The notes beneath the pieces are model-generated. The model was not told where the DNA came from. It saw nothing but the letters and a program-made list of their open reading frames with translations, and did no database searches. From NCBI RefSeq assembly GCF_002803085.1, contig NZ_NNBJ01000025.1, positions 1 through 64,000 on the forward strand: a DNA stretch of 64,000 bases, read 5' to 3'. The position numbers were made by a program, and so were the translations under genes. Source of the DNA: Streptomyces sp. CB01201. Its GTDB lineage: Bacteria > Actinomycetota > Actinomycetes > Streptomycetales > Streptomycetaceae. Positions 28,207 to 36,263 of this stretch are shown here, piece by piece (positions within the stretch are counted from its first letter, which is position 1; every line of letters starts with the position of its first letter).

Positions 28207-28269
28207 GAGAACGATCATGGTCAGGGTGTGAGCGCGCTGACCCGGTTCTCGTACTCGCGGCGGGCCTTG
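28207..28269. repeat. Direct repeat, copy 2
   Basis: Second copy of the repeat at 25761-25826; 28236-28269 is identical over 34 bases. It covers the last codons and stop of the minus-strand gene 28221-28502, so copy 2 is the intact context. Confidence 0.8.
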
Positions 28270-28502
28270 CGCTGTGCCGGGACAGCGGAGAGGCCCTGGC
28301 CGCCGTCGAGTGGCTGGCACCGGGCGAGGAGCTGGTGGTGCATCGCGGGTACGGCGCTGACGCGCAGGGTGTAGCCCTGGCCGCGCCGTACGGTCACCCC
28401 CTGGTCGAGCGCGGCCCGCTCGGCGGGTTCCAGCTCGGTGGTGCGGAGGTAGTCGGCGACCTTGCCCGGCATGTCGAGCGCGACCGGCATCTTAGAACCC
28501 AT
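28221..28502 (-). CDS. Hypothetical protein beginning MGSKMPVALDM
   Basis: A 93-residue protein. The start at 28502 follows an AGAGGTTCAAAG ribosome region. The protein is helical and basic toward its end (KVADYLRTTELEPAERAALD, then AMHHQLLARC and KARREYENRVS). Its start region shares about 22 nearly identical bases with the small Tad-locus gene at 33483, and its 3' end is duplicated at 25761. Function unknown. Confidence 0.5.
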   Translation of the reverse strand: MGSKMPVALDMPGKVADYLRTTELEPAERAALDQGVTVRRGQGYTLRVSAVPAMHHQLLARCQPLDGGQGLSAVPAQRKARREYENRVSALTP

Positions 28503-28740
28503 CTTTGAACCTCTGATGATCTCGTTCTCGCGCCTTGTTGGACGGCCTGGTGGGCATCGGGCCCTCCAGTCACTGGGGTCTCCGCGGTGTGACAGAGGGC
28601 CTCGCGGAGAGATTTCCGGTGCTTCACGCGCCGTGGTGGCGCGCCCTTCGGGTGTGGGATGGCGGGCGGATTCTGCCCAGTAGCGGGAGGGTCGGAGTTC
28701 CCTTTTACGGCCACGGGGCCGTGCTCCGGCCTGGCAGGCG

Positions 28741-29667
28741 GTGGGCGTGGTGCCCAGTACCGAGAAGGTCGGCAACGTCAGCGTGGGCCGGTACGAGCAG
28801 ATCGTGGACCGGCTGCGCGAGGCAGCTGAGAAGTTGTCGAAGAGTTCGTTCATCATCGGCGACGGCGTGCTGGAAGTGGTCCCGATGCAGGAGCACGGCG
28901 GCCGGTCCGTGGCGGATGACCTGTTCGGGGTCTCCACGTGGCTGCACCGGCTGTCGGAGGACATCGACGTGCCCTACAACACGATCAAGGAGTACCGGTG
29001 GGTGGCCAGCCGGTGGCCCGACCGGCACCGGTGTCCAGGGGTGGCCTTCAGCACCCACCAGATCCTCGCAGCGATCTCTGATCCCGAGGAGCGCTGGGCG
29101 GCGATCAAGAACCCGCCGCTGGACGTGCGGACCGGCACGCGGCGATGGACTCCGGAGACGGCCCGGCAGAGGATGGGCTACCACGGTCCGGGACCCGAGA
29201 CGGTGCAGGAGAAGATCGAGGCTGTGCACGACCTGGTCGCCGACGAGTAGGTCGCAGCCCAGGTGGCGACCGATCTTCTGCGTCGCCCGTCGGTCGCCTT
29301 CGAGGCCATGACCGACCACACGGCCCGGCACCAGGTCAACCACGCCCAGGTCGAGCAGTCACGCCGGCTGCGCGAGGCTGACGAGCAGCAACTCAACAGG
29401 TCCGAGAGCCCGTTCGAACCCGAGGTGCGGCGGATCAACCACGCGCTGGAGTTCTTGGACCTGGTCGGGGCCTGTCAGAGGTTCGTCGCGGCCACGGGCC
29501 GGATCGTGCCGTCGCTGCGGGAGCGACGGTTGTCCGAGGACGAGCGTGAAACAGTGCACCGCGACGTCGACCGCGTACGGGCCACCTGTGAGTGGATCAC
29601 CACGGCCGTGGACACCGGCGAGGTCGACGTGGACGAGGAACTGGCGAAACTGCTGCGGGGCGAGTAG
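28741..29667 (+). pseudogene. DUF6192-like protein interrupted by an in-frame TAG
   Basis: The N-terminal half (VGNVSVGRYEQIVDRLREAA, DIDVPYNTIKEYRWVASRWP, WTPETARQRMGYHGPGPETV, KIEAVHDLVADE) is typical of the Streptomyces DUF6192 family, which carries a ParB/HTH-like module. It stops at a TAG at 29248-29250. The same frame continues directly with VAAQVATDLLRRPSVAFEAM to the natural end DEELAKLLRGE at 29667. The stop replaces what is normally a Glu or Gln codon. Full length would be 308 residues. It overlaps nothing and precedes racP by two bases, the usual pairing. Confidence 0.75.
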
Positions 29668-29669
29668 CC

Positions 29670-30081
29670 GTGCCCCGGTCCCAGCGCCGGGGCGATGCAG
29701 CACGCGAACACGCGGAGGCGGTCTGGCGGGTGCTCATGCAGGCCCGTCCGGCCGGACTCCACATGCCCCAGCTGATGCGTGCCACCGAACTCACCCGCGC
29801 TCAGGTGGGCTCGGGGCTGGCGATGATGCGCGACACCATCACGAAGAAGGGGTGGCCACCGGTGATCTACACCCGCGCGGACGGGTACCAGTTCACCACC
29901 GACCCGGACGACCTGGAGGCCTACGAGACGGCCCCGGGTGCACGTGCTGCTCACCGAGGTCCGCCGCCTGATCATCGGCACCATCGCCCCGCACGCCGCC
30001 CTGGACCCGGACGACAAGCGCCTGCGCCACATCGTCGCCCAGCTCAACTCCGTCGAGTCCACCCTCGACCTGATCGCCTGA
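29670..30081 (+). pseudogene. racP: RacP-like protein, frameshifted
   Basis: GTG at 29670 right after the DUF6192 stop. The first frame shows the winged-helix part, REHAEAVWRVLMQARPAGLH, LTRAQVGSGLAMMRDTITKK, PPVIYTRADGYQF. Near 29935 the frame changes to HVLLTEVRRLIIGTIAPHAA and QLNSVESTLDLIA, ending at 30081. Together these match the RacP family of Streptomyces plasmids and integrative elements (about 135 residues). RacP's exact role is not established. Both members of this gene pair are broken. Confidence 0.65.
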
Positions 30082-30101
30082 CCGGAGGAGAGGCGGACGC
30101 A

Positions 30102-31193
30102 ATGCGGCAGCGCCGCTACCCCTCGGACACCACCGATCTTGAGTGGGCTCTCATCGAGCCGCTGCTGCCGGTGCCGGCCTGCCAGACCCCGCGTGGCGGC
30201 CGCCCGGAGGCACACCCTCGACGCGAGATCGTCGACGCCCTTCGCTACATCGTCGACACCGGATGCAAGTGGAGCGCGCTGCCGCAGGACTACCCGCCCT
30301 TCAAGACGGTGTTCGGGTTCTTCACCCGCTGGTCCGCGGCCGGCATCTTCAACCTCATCCGCGACCAGCTGCGGCGCCACATCCGACGAACCATGGGAAC
30401 ATCCCCGCACCCGGTGGCCGTAGTGATCGACTCGCAGTCGGTCAGGGTCGCCGCCACCGTCCCGCGGTCCGCGTCCGGGTACGACGCGGGGAAGAAGATC
30501 CCGGGCAGGAAGCGACATATCATCGTGGACGCCAAGGGGCTGCCGCTGTTCGTGATGGTCACCCCGGCCAACCTGCACGACAGCGTCGCGGCCCGCGAAG
30601 TCCTCTTCCGCCTGCGGCTGATGCACCCCGAAATCACCATCGTCTGGGCCGACCTGGCCTACGCCGGCACGCTCGTCGGCTGGGCCAAGTCCTTCATCCG
30701 CCTGACGATCAAGACAGTGAGCAGGCCCAAGGACGCAAAGGGGTTCGTGGTCCTGCCGCGCAGGTGGGTGGTGGAAAGGTCACTCGCGTGGCTGCTTCAC
30801 GCCCGCCGCAACGCGCGCGACTACGAGACGCTGCCGCAGCACTCCGAAGCGATGCTCACCCTCGCAGCCATCACCTTGATGACCCGCCGGCTCACCCGGC
30901 AGCCCGTCCAGCCCAATGCCGCCGCGCCCCGGCCGACACCCGCTGTCCAGGCTGCAATAACGAAGACGGTCAGTTCGTCTCGTCTCGCGTCGCCCGGTTC
31001 TAAGTCCGCTGCATGCAAACGGGGTCGTGCCTTCGAACGGACGGGAGTGCCAGTACCACCGCGACTGCGGTCAGCTGCCACAGCACACCGAGCCCCAGGA
31101 GCCGGTCGGCTCCCACGACGCCCGACACCGGCCCGGCCAGCGCCAGTCCGAGCGGTCCCAGGGCGAAGGCGCCCAGGCTGTCTAAGGCGCTGA
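30102..31193 (+). CDS. IS5 family transposase with a run-on C-terminus
   Basis: From the ATG at 30102 (GGAGGAG upstream) the protein starts MRQRRYPSDTTDLEWALIEP, the DUF4096 domain. The DDE domain follows: VAVVIDSQSVRVA (first Asp), GRKRHIIVDAKGLPL, IVWADLAYAG (second Asp), WVVERSLAWL (Glu). The family normally ends shortly after AITLMTRRL, near 30890. Here the frame continues about 95 codons of Pro/Arg-rich sequence antisense to the end of the MFS gene, so the element's natural 3' end seems lost. No terminal repeats were found, and only 20 bases separate the gene from racP. Domain core is intact. Confidence 0.8.
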   Translation: MRQRRYPSDTTDLEWALIEPLLPVPACQTPRGGRPEAHPRREIVDALRYIVDTGCKWSALPQDYPPFKTVFGFFTRWSAAGIFNLIRDQLRRHIRRTMGTSPHPVAVVIDSQSVRVAATVPRSASGYDAGKKIPGRKRHIIVDAKGLPLFVMVTPANLHDSVAAREVLFRLRLMHPEITIVWADLAYAGTLVGWAKSFIRLTIKTVSRPKDAKGFVVLPRRWVVERSLAWLLHARRNARDYETLPQHSEAMLTLAAITLMTRRLTRQPVQPNAAAPRPTPAVQAAITKTVSSSRLASPGSKSAACKRGRAFERTGVPVPPRLRSAATAHRAPGAGRLPRRPTPARPAPVRAVPGRRRPGCLRR

Positions 31194-32286
31194 TGCGTCC
31201 GCGCATCTCGGCAGGGATCTCACGCTGGATGACGGTCGTCACGAGGGTGTTGCACACCGCTGCGCCGCCTCCCGCGAGGAGTGCAGCGGCTGCCACCCAG
31301 GCCAGGGGCACCCGCGCGGCCAGCGCGGCCGCCGGAATGGCCCAGCCGGCGGATGCAGCCATGGACCAGGCGAGTGCCCGCCTGGGGTTCCTGCCGAGCA
31401 GCGCCAGGCCGCCGACGATCGAGCCAATGCCGTACAAGGCCAGTACCAGCCCCCAGGCCCTCGCGCCGCCGAGCCGCTGCTGGGCGAGAGTTGGTCCCAG
31501 TACCAGGAACGGAGCCCAGAGGAGGAAGTTGAACAGGGTGATGTGGAGGGTCGTGACCCACAGCCATGTACGGGAGGTGAACTCCTTCCAGCCGCGCCCC
31601 AGTTCGGTGAACAGCCCACGGCGGAGCGCGGCCGACTGCGACCGGGGCAGCCCGGCCAGGGCCACGACGCTCACGCCGTAGCTGGCCGCGTCGACAGCGA
31701 CCACTGAGCCTGCATCAGAGACCGCGATGAGCAGACCGGCCAGGCCTGGCCCCGCGACTGAGGCCACAGCCTGGGCGATCTGCAGCACCGCGTTGGCGTC
31801 CGCAAGGTCGTCCGCAGGAACAAGGCCGGGTACCAGAGCTGCCAGACCCGGGCTGAACCCTCCCTCACCGATTCCGAGGACCACCGCCAGGGCGACCACC
31901 TCCCAGATCCTCACGCTGTGAGTGAGCAGCAGCACGGCCAGCACTCCCTGGGAGGCGAACCGGAGCAGATCCGCTATCAGCATGACCGCACGGGCTCCGA
32001 GCCGGTCGGTGAATACTCCGCCGAGCAGCAGCACGACAAGCACCGCGAGAATCCGAACCGCCATCACCACGCCGACAGCGTCGACCCCGCCGCCAGGCAG
32101 CTGCAGCACGGCGAAGGTCGTAGCGATCGTGTTCATCCCGGAGCCGAGCAGCGACGTGCTCTGGCCGGCGAGGAAACGGCGGAACCGGGAGTGCCGCAGC
32201 GCGCGCAGACGGTGAGCAGCCGTCCGGGGCCTGGAGGCAGCGGGAGGGCGAGTGCGAAGCGTCATGGGTCCGCACTCTTCCTCCAT
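31000..32286 (-). CDS. MFS transporter (MdtH/EntS-like exporter)
   Basis: A 428-residue protein (or 421 from the ATG at 32265) with about twelve transmembrane helices. The opening LRALRHSRFRRFLAGQSTSL followed by LGSGMNTIATTFAVLQL is typical of the MFS_3/enterobactin-exporter-like branch. A motif A-like GGVFTDRLGARAVM and a GEGGFSPGLAALVPGLVPAD loop support this. Its 3' end overlaps the run-on end of the transposase by nearly 200 bases. A perfect palindrome lies about 80 bases upstream of the start, suggesting repression by a local regulator. Confidence 0.88.
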   Translation of the reverse strand: MEEECGPMTLRTRPPAASRPRTAAHRLRALRHSRFRRFLAGQSTSLLGSGMNTIATTFAVLQLPGGGVDAVGVVMAVRILAVLVVLLLGGVFTDRLGARAVMLIADLLRFASQGVLAVLLLTHSVRIWEVVALAVVLGIGEGGFSPGLAALVPGLVPADDLADANAVLQIAQAVASVAGPGLAGLLIAVSDAGSVVAVDAASYGVSVVALAGLPRSQSAALRRGLFTELGRGWKEFTSRTWLWVTTLHITLFNFLLWAPFLVLGPTLAQQRLGGARAWGLVLALYGIGSIVGGLALLGRNPRRALAWSMAASAGWAIPAAALAARVPLAWVAAAALLAGGGAAVCNTLVTTVIQREIPAEMRGRISALDSLGAFALGPLGLALAGPVSGVVGADRLLGLGVLWQLTAVAVVLALPSVRRHDPVCMQRT

Positions 32287-32363
32287 CAGCCTATTCCCTG
32301 CAAGGGTTTCCAGGGAAGAATGCTGATTCTTTCACGAGCAATTTTACTTCCGCGCTAATTGGC

Positions 32364-32388
32364 GCAGTAAATGACCTGTATTTACTGC
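32364..32388. promoter_or_regulatory. Operator-like palindrome GCAGTAAAT-N7-ATTTACTGC
   Basis: A perfect inverted repeat of 9-bp half-sites (32364-32372 and 32380-32388) in an AT-rich gap between the divergent MFS and integrase genes. A third copy of the half-site, ATTTACTGC, lies at 32445-32453, directly before the integrase start codons. Repeated half-sites of this kind are typical operators for dimeric repressors. The regulator gene is not evident in the window. Confidence 0.7.
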
Positions 32389-32464
32389 AACATGCCTGGT
32401 GGTAGGCTCAGTTACGGAAGAGCAAAGCAGTCTTCACGAAGCTCATTTACTGCGGATGGCTAGC

Positions 32465-33355
32465 ATGAGTAAGCGCCAAACCGGCGACGTGGACACACTC
32501 CGTCCGGCTCCGGTGGAATACAGCGCCGCCGTCGACCGCTACCTCGCTGCGGCCGATCTCGGCAGCGCCTCCCGCCGCGTCTACCGCATCTCGCTGCACG
32601 GGTGGGCCTGGCCACTGGTCGACCGCCGGGCCCCGACCGGTCGTGAGCGCAAGGGCTCACACCCGCCCGTCGTTCCTCTTGCCCTGCTCAACGACCCGGA
32701 GGCCCGAAAGCGGCTGCAACGGGGACTGGCCGACCGCGCCGCCGCCGCGCAACCACGCACGCTGGCCCGCGAACTGGCCTGCCTCCGAGCAGCTACAGCA
32801 TGGTGGCTGGCACAAGGCTGGATCGCCACAGACCCAGCGACCGGACTGGTACCGCCAACGCCGGGCTCTGAACCGACACCCACCTCCTGTGGTGCTTCCA
32901 CGGCTGCGAGGGCGACTGCCGCTGGCCCGGATCGGGCCCGCGCCGTCCTCGCCTTGCGGGCTCCACTCAGGGAGTTGACTCTGTGGCACCTCCTCCACGA
33001 GTCGCGAGCCTCCGTTGAACGGGTACTCGCCCTTGACATCGACCACCTCGACCTAGCCCGCCGACGCACCAAGGAGCGCGCGGTAGGACCCCTCAGCTGG
33101 GGACCCGGCACTGCACGCCTGCTTCCCATGCTGCTGGCCGGGCGCACCGCGGGACCGGTATTCGTCACCGACCGACGGGCCCCCGCCGCCACACCGGCGG
33201 CCGATCGCTGCCCGGTGACGGGCCGAGGACGGCTTTCCTACCGCCGAGCCGCAGAACTCTTCACCGCCGCGACCAGACCACTCGATCCAGCCGGCCGCGG
33301 CTGGACCCTGCTTGCCCTGCGCAACCGAGCGCCCCGTAACAGGCCGTTCCCCTGA
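32465..33355 (+). pseudogene. Tyrosine recombinase (integrase), C-terminus lost
   Basis: The N-terminal SAM-like domain (YSAAVDRYLAAADLGSASRR ... RELACLRAATAWWLAQGWIA) and the start of the catalytic domain are present: LWHLLHESRASVERVLALDI holds the first catalytic Arg region, and DLARRRTKERAVGPL the Lys hairpin. The frame then ends at GWTLLALRNRAPRNRPFP. The expected His-x-x-Arg, second His and nucleophile Tyr are missing. The element it once moved cannot be defined. The start may be ATG 32456 or 32465. Confidence 0.7.
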
Positions 33356-33482
33356 CGACGCAGCGGCAGGCGCCCTGCCCTGCCATCCACTTCCAACCAG
33401 GTCGCTGGCGGCCTCTACTCCGCTATCCCTGCAAGGCAGCTACGGCAGCCGATCAAGGACCGGGCGGATCCGAGGTTCAAGG

Positions 33483-33626
33483 ATGGGTTCTAAGAGCGCC
33501 CGCATCGTGTCGCTGGTCGTCTTCTGTGTCGTGCTGGGCTGCATGCTCAACAAGGCCTGGGCCGGCTGGTACCAGTCACCGATCGGGCAGGTCGCCCTCG
33601 CCGTCCTGGGGGTTTCTTCGCGATGA
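33483..33626 (+). CDS. Small membrane protein at the head of the Tad-like operon
   Basis: A 47-residue protein, MGSKSARIVSLVVFCVVLGC then MLNKAWAGW, with one transmembrane helix (about residues 8-24). Its stop overlaps the next ATG (ATGA). Its first bases (AGGTTCAAGGATGGGTTCTAAGA) nearly repeat those of the gene at 28502. It is the first of eight tightly packed genes on the same strand. Function unknown. Confidence 0.65.
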   Translation: MGSKSARIVSLVVFCVVLGCMLNKAWAGWYQSPIGQVALAVLGVSSR

Positions 33627-33745
33627 ACCTCAACTGGCTGCGCCGCTACGCCCGCACCGCACCGGACCCCCGTCTCCTGGACCCCCTGCCCAGCGGGCCC
33701 CACCCCGCCGGCGCCGAGCACCTCGCCTCGGGAGGAAAGCGATGA
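33623..33745 (+). CDS. Small hypothetical protein, coupled on both sides
   Basis: A 40-residue basic, Pro-rich protein (MNLNWLRRYARTAPDPRLLD ...). Its start overlaps the upstream stop and its stop overlaps the downstream ATG, both as ATGA. Its own end contains GGAGGAAAG, the ribosome site of the following T2SF gene, so one role may be to couple translation. Confidence 0.55.
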   Translation: MNLNWLRRYARTAPDPRLLDPLPSGPHPAGAEHLASGGKR

Positions 33746-34638
33746 TCCCGCTGAACGCGGTGCTGCCCGCGGCGGCGGCCGGGGCCCTGGTCGGTCTGGC
33801 CGTCAAGGCGGCCTGGCCCGCCCGGCCGGACCTGAACGCGGTCCTGGACCGCCTCGATGCGGAAAAGGCCCCCGGCCTCCAGCTCGCCTCCTCCGACGCG
33901 GCAGGCCCTGACAACTTCGCCGAGAAGGTCGGCGGCCGTCTCCTCGACGAACTCGGCGGCCGCCTGGCCCTGCCCGTGAAGGACCTGTCCCTGCTGCGGA
34001 AGTCCCCTGCCGAATTCCTCGGCCGCCGCGTGCTGTTCTCCCTGGGAGGCCTGCTCTTCCCTCAGCTGTTCCAGGCCCTGATGGCCCTGGCTGGAGCACC
34101 CTTCCCGTACGTGATCCCGCTGTTCCTCTCTCTGGGACTGGCCGCCCTGATGTGGATCTGGCCCCGTGTTGAGCTGCGCCGCGAGGCTGCCGCCACCCGC
34201 CTGATCGTGCGCCACGCCGTCGCCTCCTACCTTGAGCGCGTCGCCCTGGCACGCATCGCCAACTCGGGCGCGGCCCAGGCGCTGACCAAGACCGCCGAGG
34301 TCGGAGACGGCTTCATCTTCGCCCGCATGCGCCGCGTCTTCGCCCAGGCCGACCTGTCCGGCGTCACCGTGTGGGACGCCCTCAAGCAGCTGGGCGACGA
34401 ACTCGACATCCCCGAGCTGACCCGTCCCGCCGACACCCTGGCCCTGGCCGGCGAGGGCGTCGCCGTCTACACCACCCTCCAGGCCCAGGCCCGCCAGCTG
34501 CGCGTGGCCCTCCTGGCCGATGCCAAGAGCCAGGCCAACGCCGCCAGCGCCGCGATGGTCCTGCCCGTCACCTTCGCCGTCATCCTCATGCTCGCCTTCG
34601 TGATGATCCCGCTTACCGCCACCATCCTCGGCAGCTGA
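33742..34638 (+). CDS. Type II secretion system F family protein (TadC-like)
   Basis: A 298-residue inner-membrane platform protein. The N-terminal hydrophobic helix (LPAAAAGALVGLAVKAAW) is followed by a soluble stretch, paired helices about residues 95-145 (LFSLGGLLFPQLFQALMALA ... IPLFLSLGLAALMWIWP), and the cytoplasmic T2SF helical domain (RHAVASYLERVALARIANSG ... LADTLALAGEGV-like region). Two last helices (AAMVLPVTFAVILMLAFVMI) complete it. TadB/TadC proteins anchor the pilus assembly ATPase. No TadA ATPase, TadB, TadZ or prepilin peptidase gene is found in the window; the locus starts after a truncated integrase. Confidence 0.85.
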   Translation: MIPLNAVLPAAAAGALVGLAVKAAWPARPDLNAVLDRLDAEKAPGLQLASSDAAGPDNFAEKVGGRLLDELGGRLALPVKDLSLLRKSPAEFLGRRVLFSLGGLLFPQLFQALMALAGAPFPYVIPLFLSLGLAALMWIWPRVELRREAAATRLIVRHAVASYLERVALARIANSGAAQALTKTAEVGDGFIFARMRRVFAQADLSGVTVWDALKQLGDELDIPELTRPADTLALAGEGVAVYTTLQAQARQLRVALLADAKSQANAASAAMVLPVTFAVILMLAFVMIPLTATILGS

Positions 34639-34654
34639 CCACAAGGAGCCAGTC

Positions 34655-34843
34655 ATGGACATCTACGCACTCACCGCACTGCTGCGAACCCGCTGGCACC
34701 AGATGCGGGTAGCCCGGGACGCAGGCCAGTCCTCCACCGAAGTCGCTGTGTTCGCGGCCGTCCTCATCGTCGTCGCGGGCGCGGTCGCCCTCGCGATCAA
34801 GACCAAGGTCGCCGAGAAGATCGGCATCATCAACGGCGGCTGA
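34655..34843 (+). CDS. Flp-type pilin-like small protein
   Basis: A 62-residue protein with a class III prepilin signature: a basic leader ending in Gly, then QSSTEVAVFAAVLIVVAGAV. Glu is at position +5 after the predicted cleavage and a hydrophobic helix of about 20 residues follows. It ends KIGIINGG. It is probably the main subunit of the surface fibre. Its separation from the T2SF gene by 16 bases with an AAGGAG site suits high expression. Confidence 0.8.
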   Translation: MDIYALTALLRTRWHQMRVARDAGQSSTEVAVFAAVLIVVAGAVALAIKTKVAEKIGIINGG

Positions 34844-34901
34844 CATCCCGCACCAGCAGGATGACGACAGCCAGCGCAGCACCAGCAGAAGGGGGAGGGG
34901 A

Positions 34902-35318
34902 GTGGGGTTGAGGGACTGGCCGTGTATTCGGCAGCGCCTGCGCCGTGCGGACGGCGACCGCGGGGTGGGCAGTGTGGAGTTCGCGATTCTGGCTGTCGTC
35001 GTCCTGCTGCTCACCTTCACCGCCATCCAGGTAGGCCTGTACTTCCACGCGCGGAAGGTCGCACAGTCCGCTGCCCGCCAAGGCGTCGAGGCAGCCCGTC
35101 AGTTCGGCGCCACCCCCGGCGACGGCGTCGCCCAGGCGCAGGTCTTCCTCGCGAAATTCGGCGGCAGCGTCCAAGGATCCAGCGTTACCTCGGCCGGGAG
35201 CAGCGCCGGCCAGGTCCGCATCACCGTCCACGGCAGCGTCGCCACCCTCGTTCCCGGCCTGCACCTGAACGTCACGCAGCACGTCGACGCGCCCGTCGAA
35301 GTCTGGACTGCCCAGTGA
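34902..35318 (+). CDS. TadE-like pseudopilin
   Basis: A 138-residue protein (GTG start after AGAAGGGGGAGGGG). The cleavage-like site DRG-VGSVEFAILAVVVLLL has Glu at +5 followed by a transmembrane helix. A small secreted domain of beta strands follows (QVRITVHGSVATLVPGLHLN). TadE proteins are minor pilins. The stop overlaps the next GTG (GTGA). Confidence 0.85.
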   Translation: MGLRDWPCIRQRLRRADGDRGVGSVEFAILAVVVLLLTFTAIQVGLYFHARKVAQSAARQGVEAARQFGATPGDGVAQAQVFLAKFGGSVQGSSVTSAGSSAGQVRITVHGSVATLVPGLHLNVTQHVDAPVEVWTAQ

Positions 35319-35788
35319 ACGCCCCCGCGCCCCAGCGGCGCCCGCTGGCCACGGCCTGTCGGGCGCCGCTGGGGCAGGACCGCGGCAGCTATGCCGTGGA
35401 AACCGCCGTGCTCGCCCCCGCCCTCATCGCGCTGCTCCTCCTGATGATCACGTTCGGCCGGGTCACCGACGCCGACGGCGCGGTCGACTCCGCTGCCCGC
35501 GCGGCCGCCCGCGCCGCCTCCCTTGAGCGCGACGCCGCCAGCGCCCAGGTCAAGGCCCAGGCCGCAGCGGACCGGAGCCTTACCGGCGACGGCGTCACCT
35601 GCCGCGTCTCCACCGTGAACGTCGACACCGCCGGATACGCCCGACAGGTCGGCGTGGACGCGACGGTGACCGCGTCGGTGTCCTGCGTCGCGAACCTGTC
35701 CGACATCGGACTGCCGGGCCTGCCCGGCTCCAAGACGCTCCGCTCGTCCTGGTCGAGCCCCCTCGACACCTACAGGGGCCGCACGTGA
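35315..35788 (+). CDS. TadE/TadG-like pseudopilin
   Basis: A 157-residue protein from a GTG overlapping the previous stop. The site DRG-SYAVETAVLAPALIALL again puts Glu at +5 before a hydrophobic helix. Next are an Ala-rich coiled segment (AARAAARAASLERDAASAQV) and a beta domain with two Cys that may be disulfide-bonded (GVTCRVSTVNV, ATVTASVSCVANL). It is translationally coupled to the TadG-like gene. Confidence 0.83.
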   Translation: MNAPAPQRRPLATACRAPLGQDRGSYAVETAVLAPALIALLLLMITFGRVTDADGAVDSAARAAARAASLERDAASAQVKAQAAADRSLTGDGVTCRVSTVNVDTAGYARQVGVDATVTASVSCVANLSDIGLPGLPGSKTLRSSWSSPLDTYRGRT

Positions 35789-36258
35789 TGACCGCGCTGA
35801 CCGGCGCCGTACGCCGCCGAGCCGCACCCACCATGCGCTGCCGGAACCAGGATCGGGACCGTGGGTCGATGTCGGTGTTCTTCGCGCTGGCCGCCCTCGC
35901 CATCCTCATGGTGCTCGGGCTCCTGGTCGACGGAGGCGGCGCTCTGAACGCCGCGAACCGCTCCACCTCCCTGGCGCAGGAAGCCGCCCGCACCGTCGGC
36001 CAGCAACTCGACGCAGCCCAAGCCGTCCAGGGCACCGCCATCACCGTCGACCCGGGCGCCGCGGCAGGCGCCGCCCGCGACTACCTGGCCGCCCGCAACG
36101 TATCCGGCGACGTCAGCGTCAGCGACGACGGACGCACCCTGAACGTCACCGTCCACGCCACCTACACCACCCTCTTCGCCCAACTGGTGGGCCGCTCCAC
36201 GATCAACGTGACCGGCACCGCCCACGCACACCTGCAGACCCAAGCCGCTGGAGGCTGA
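35785..36258 (+). CDS. TadG-like pilus assembly protein
   Basis: A 157-residue protein starting at GTG 35785 (an ATG follows immediately). A basic N-terminus leads to DRGSMSVFFALAALAILMVL then GLLVDGGGAL, the TadG N-terminal transmembrane segment. A short extracytoplasmic domain follows (GRTLNVTVHATYTTLFAQLV). It lacks the VWA domain found in long TadG proteins, as is common in actinobacterial loci. It overlaps the preceding gene by four bases and precedes the LysM-BTAD gene by 5 bases. Confidence 0.82.
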   Translation: MMTALTGAVRRRAAPTMRCRNQDRDRGSMSVFFALAALAILMVLGLLVDGGGALNAANRSTSLAQEAARTVGQQLDAAQAVQGTAITVDPGAAAGAARDYLAARNVSGDVSVSDDGRTLNVTVHATYTTLFAQLVGRSTINVTGTAHAHLQTQAAGG

Positions 36259-36263
36259 CCGCG

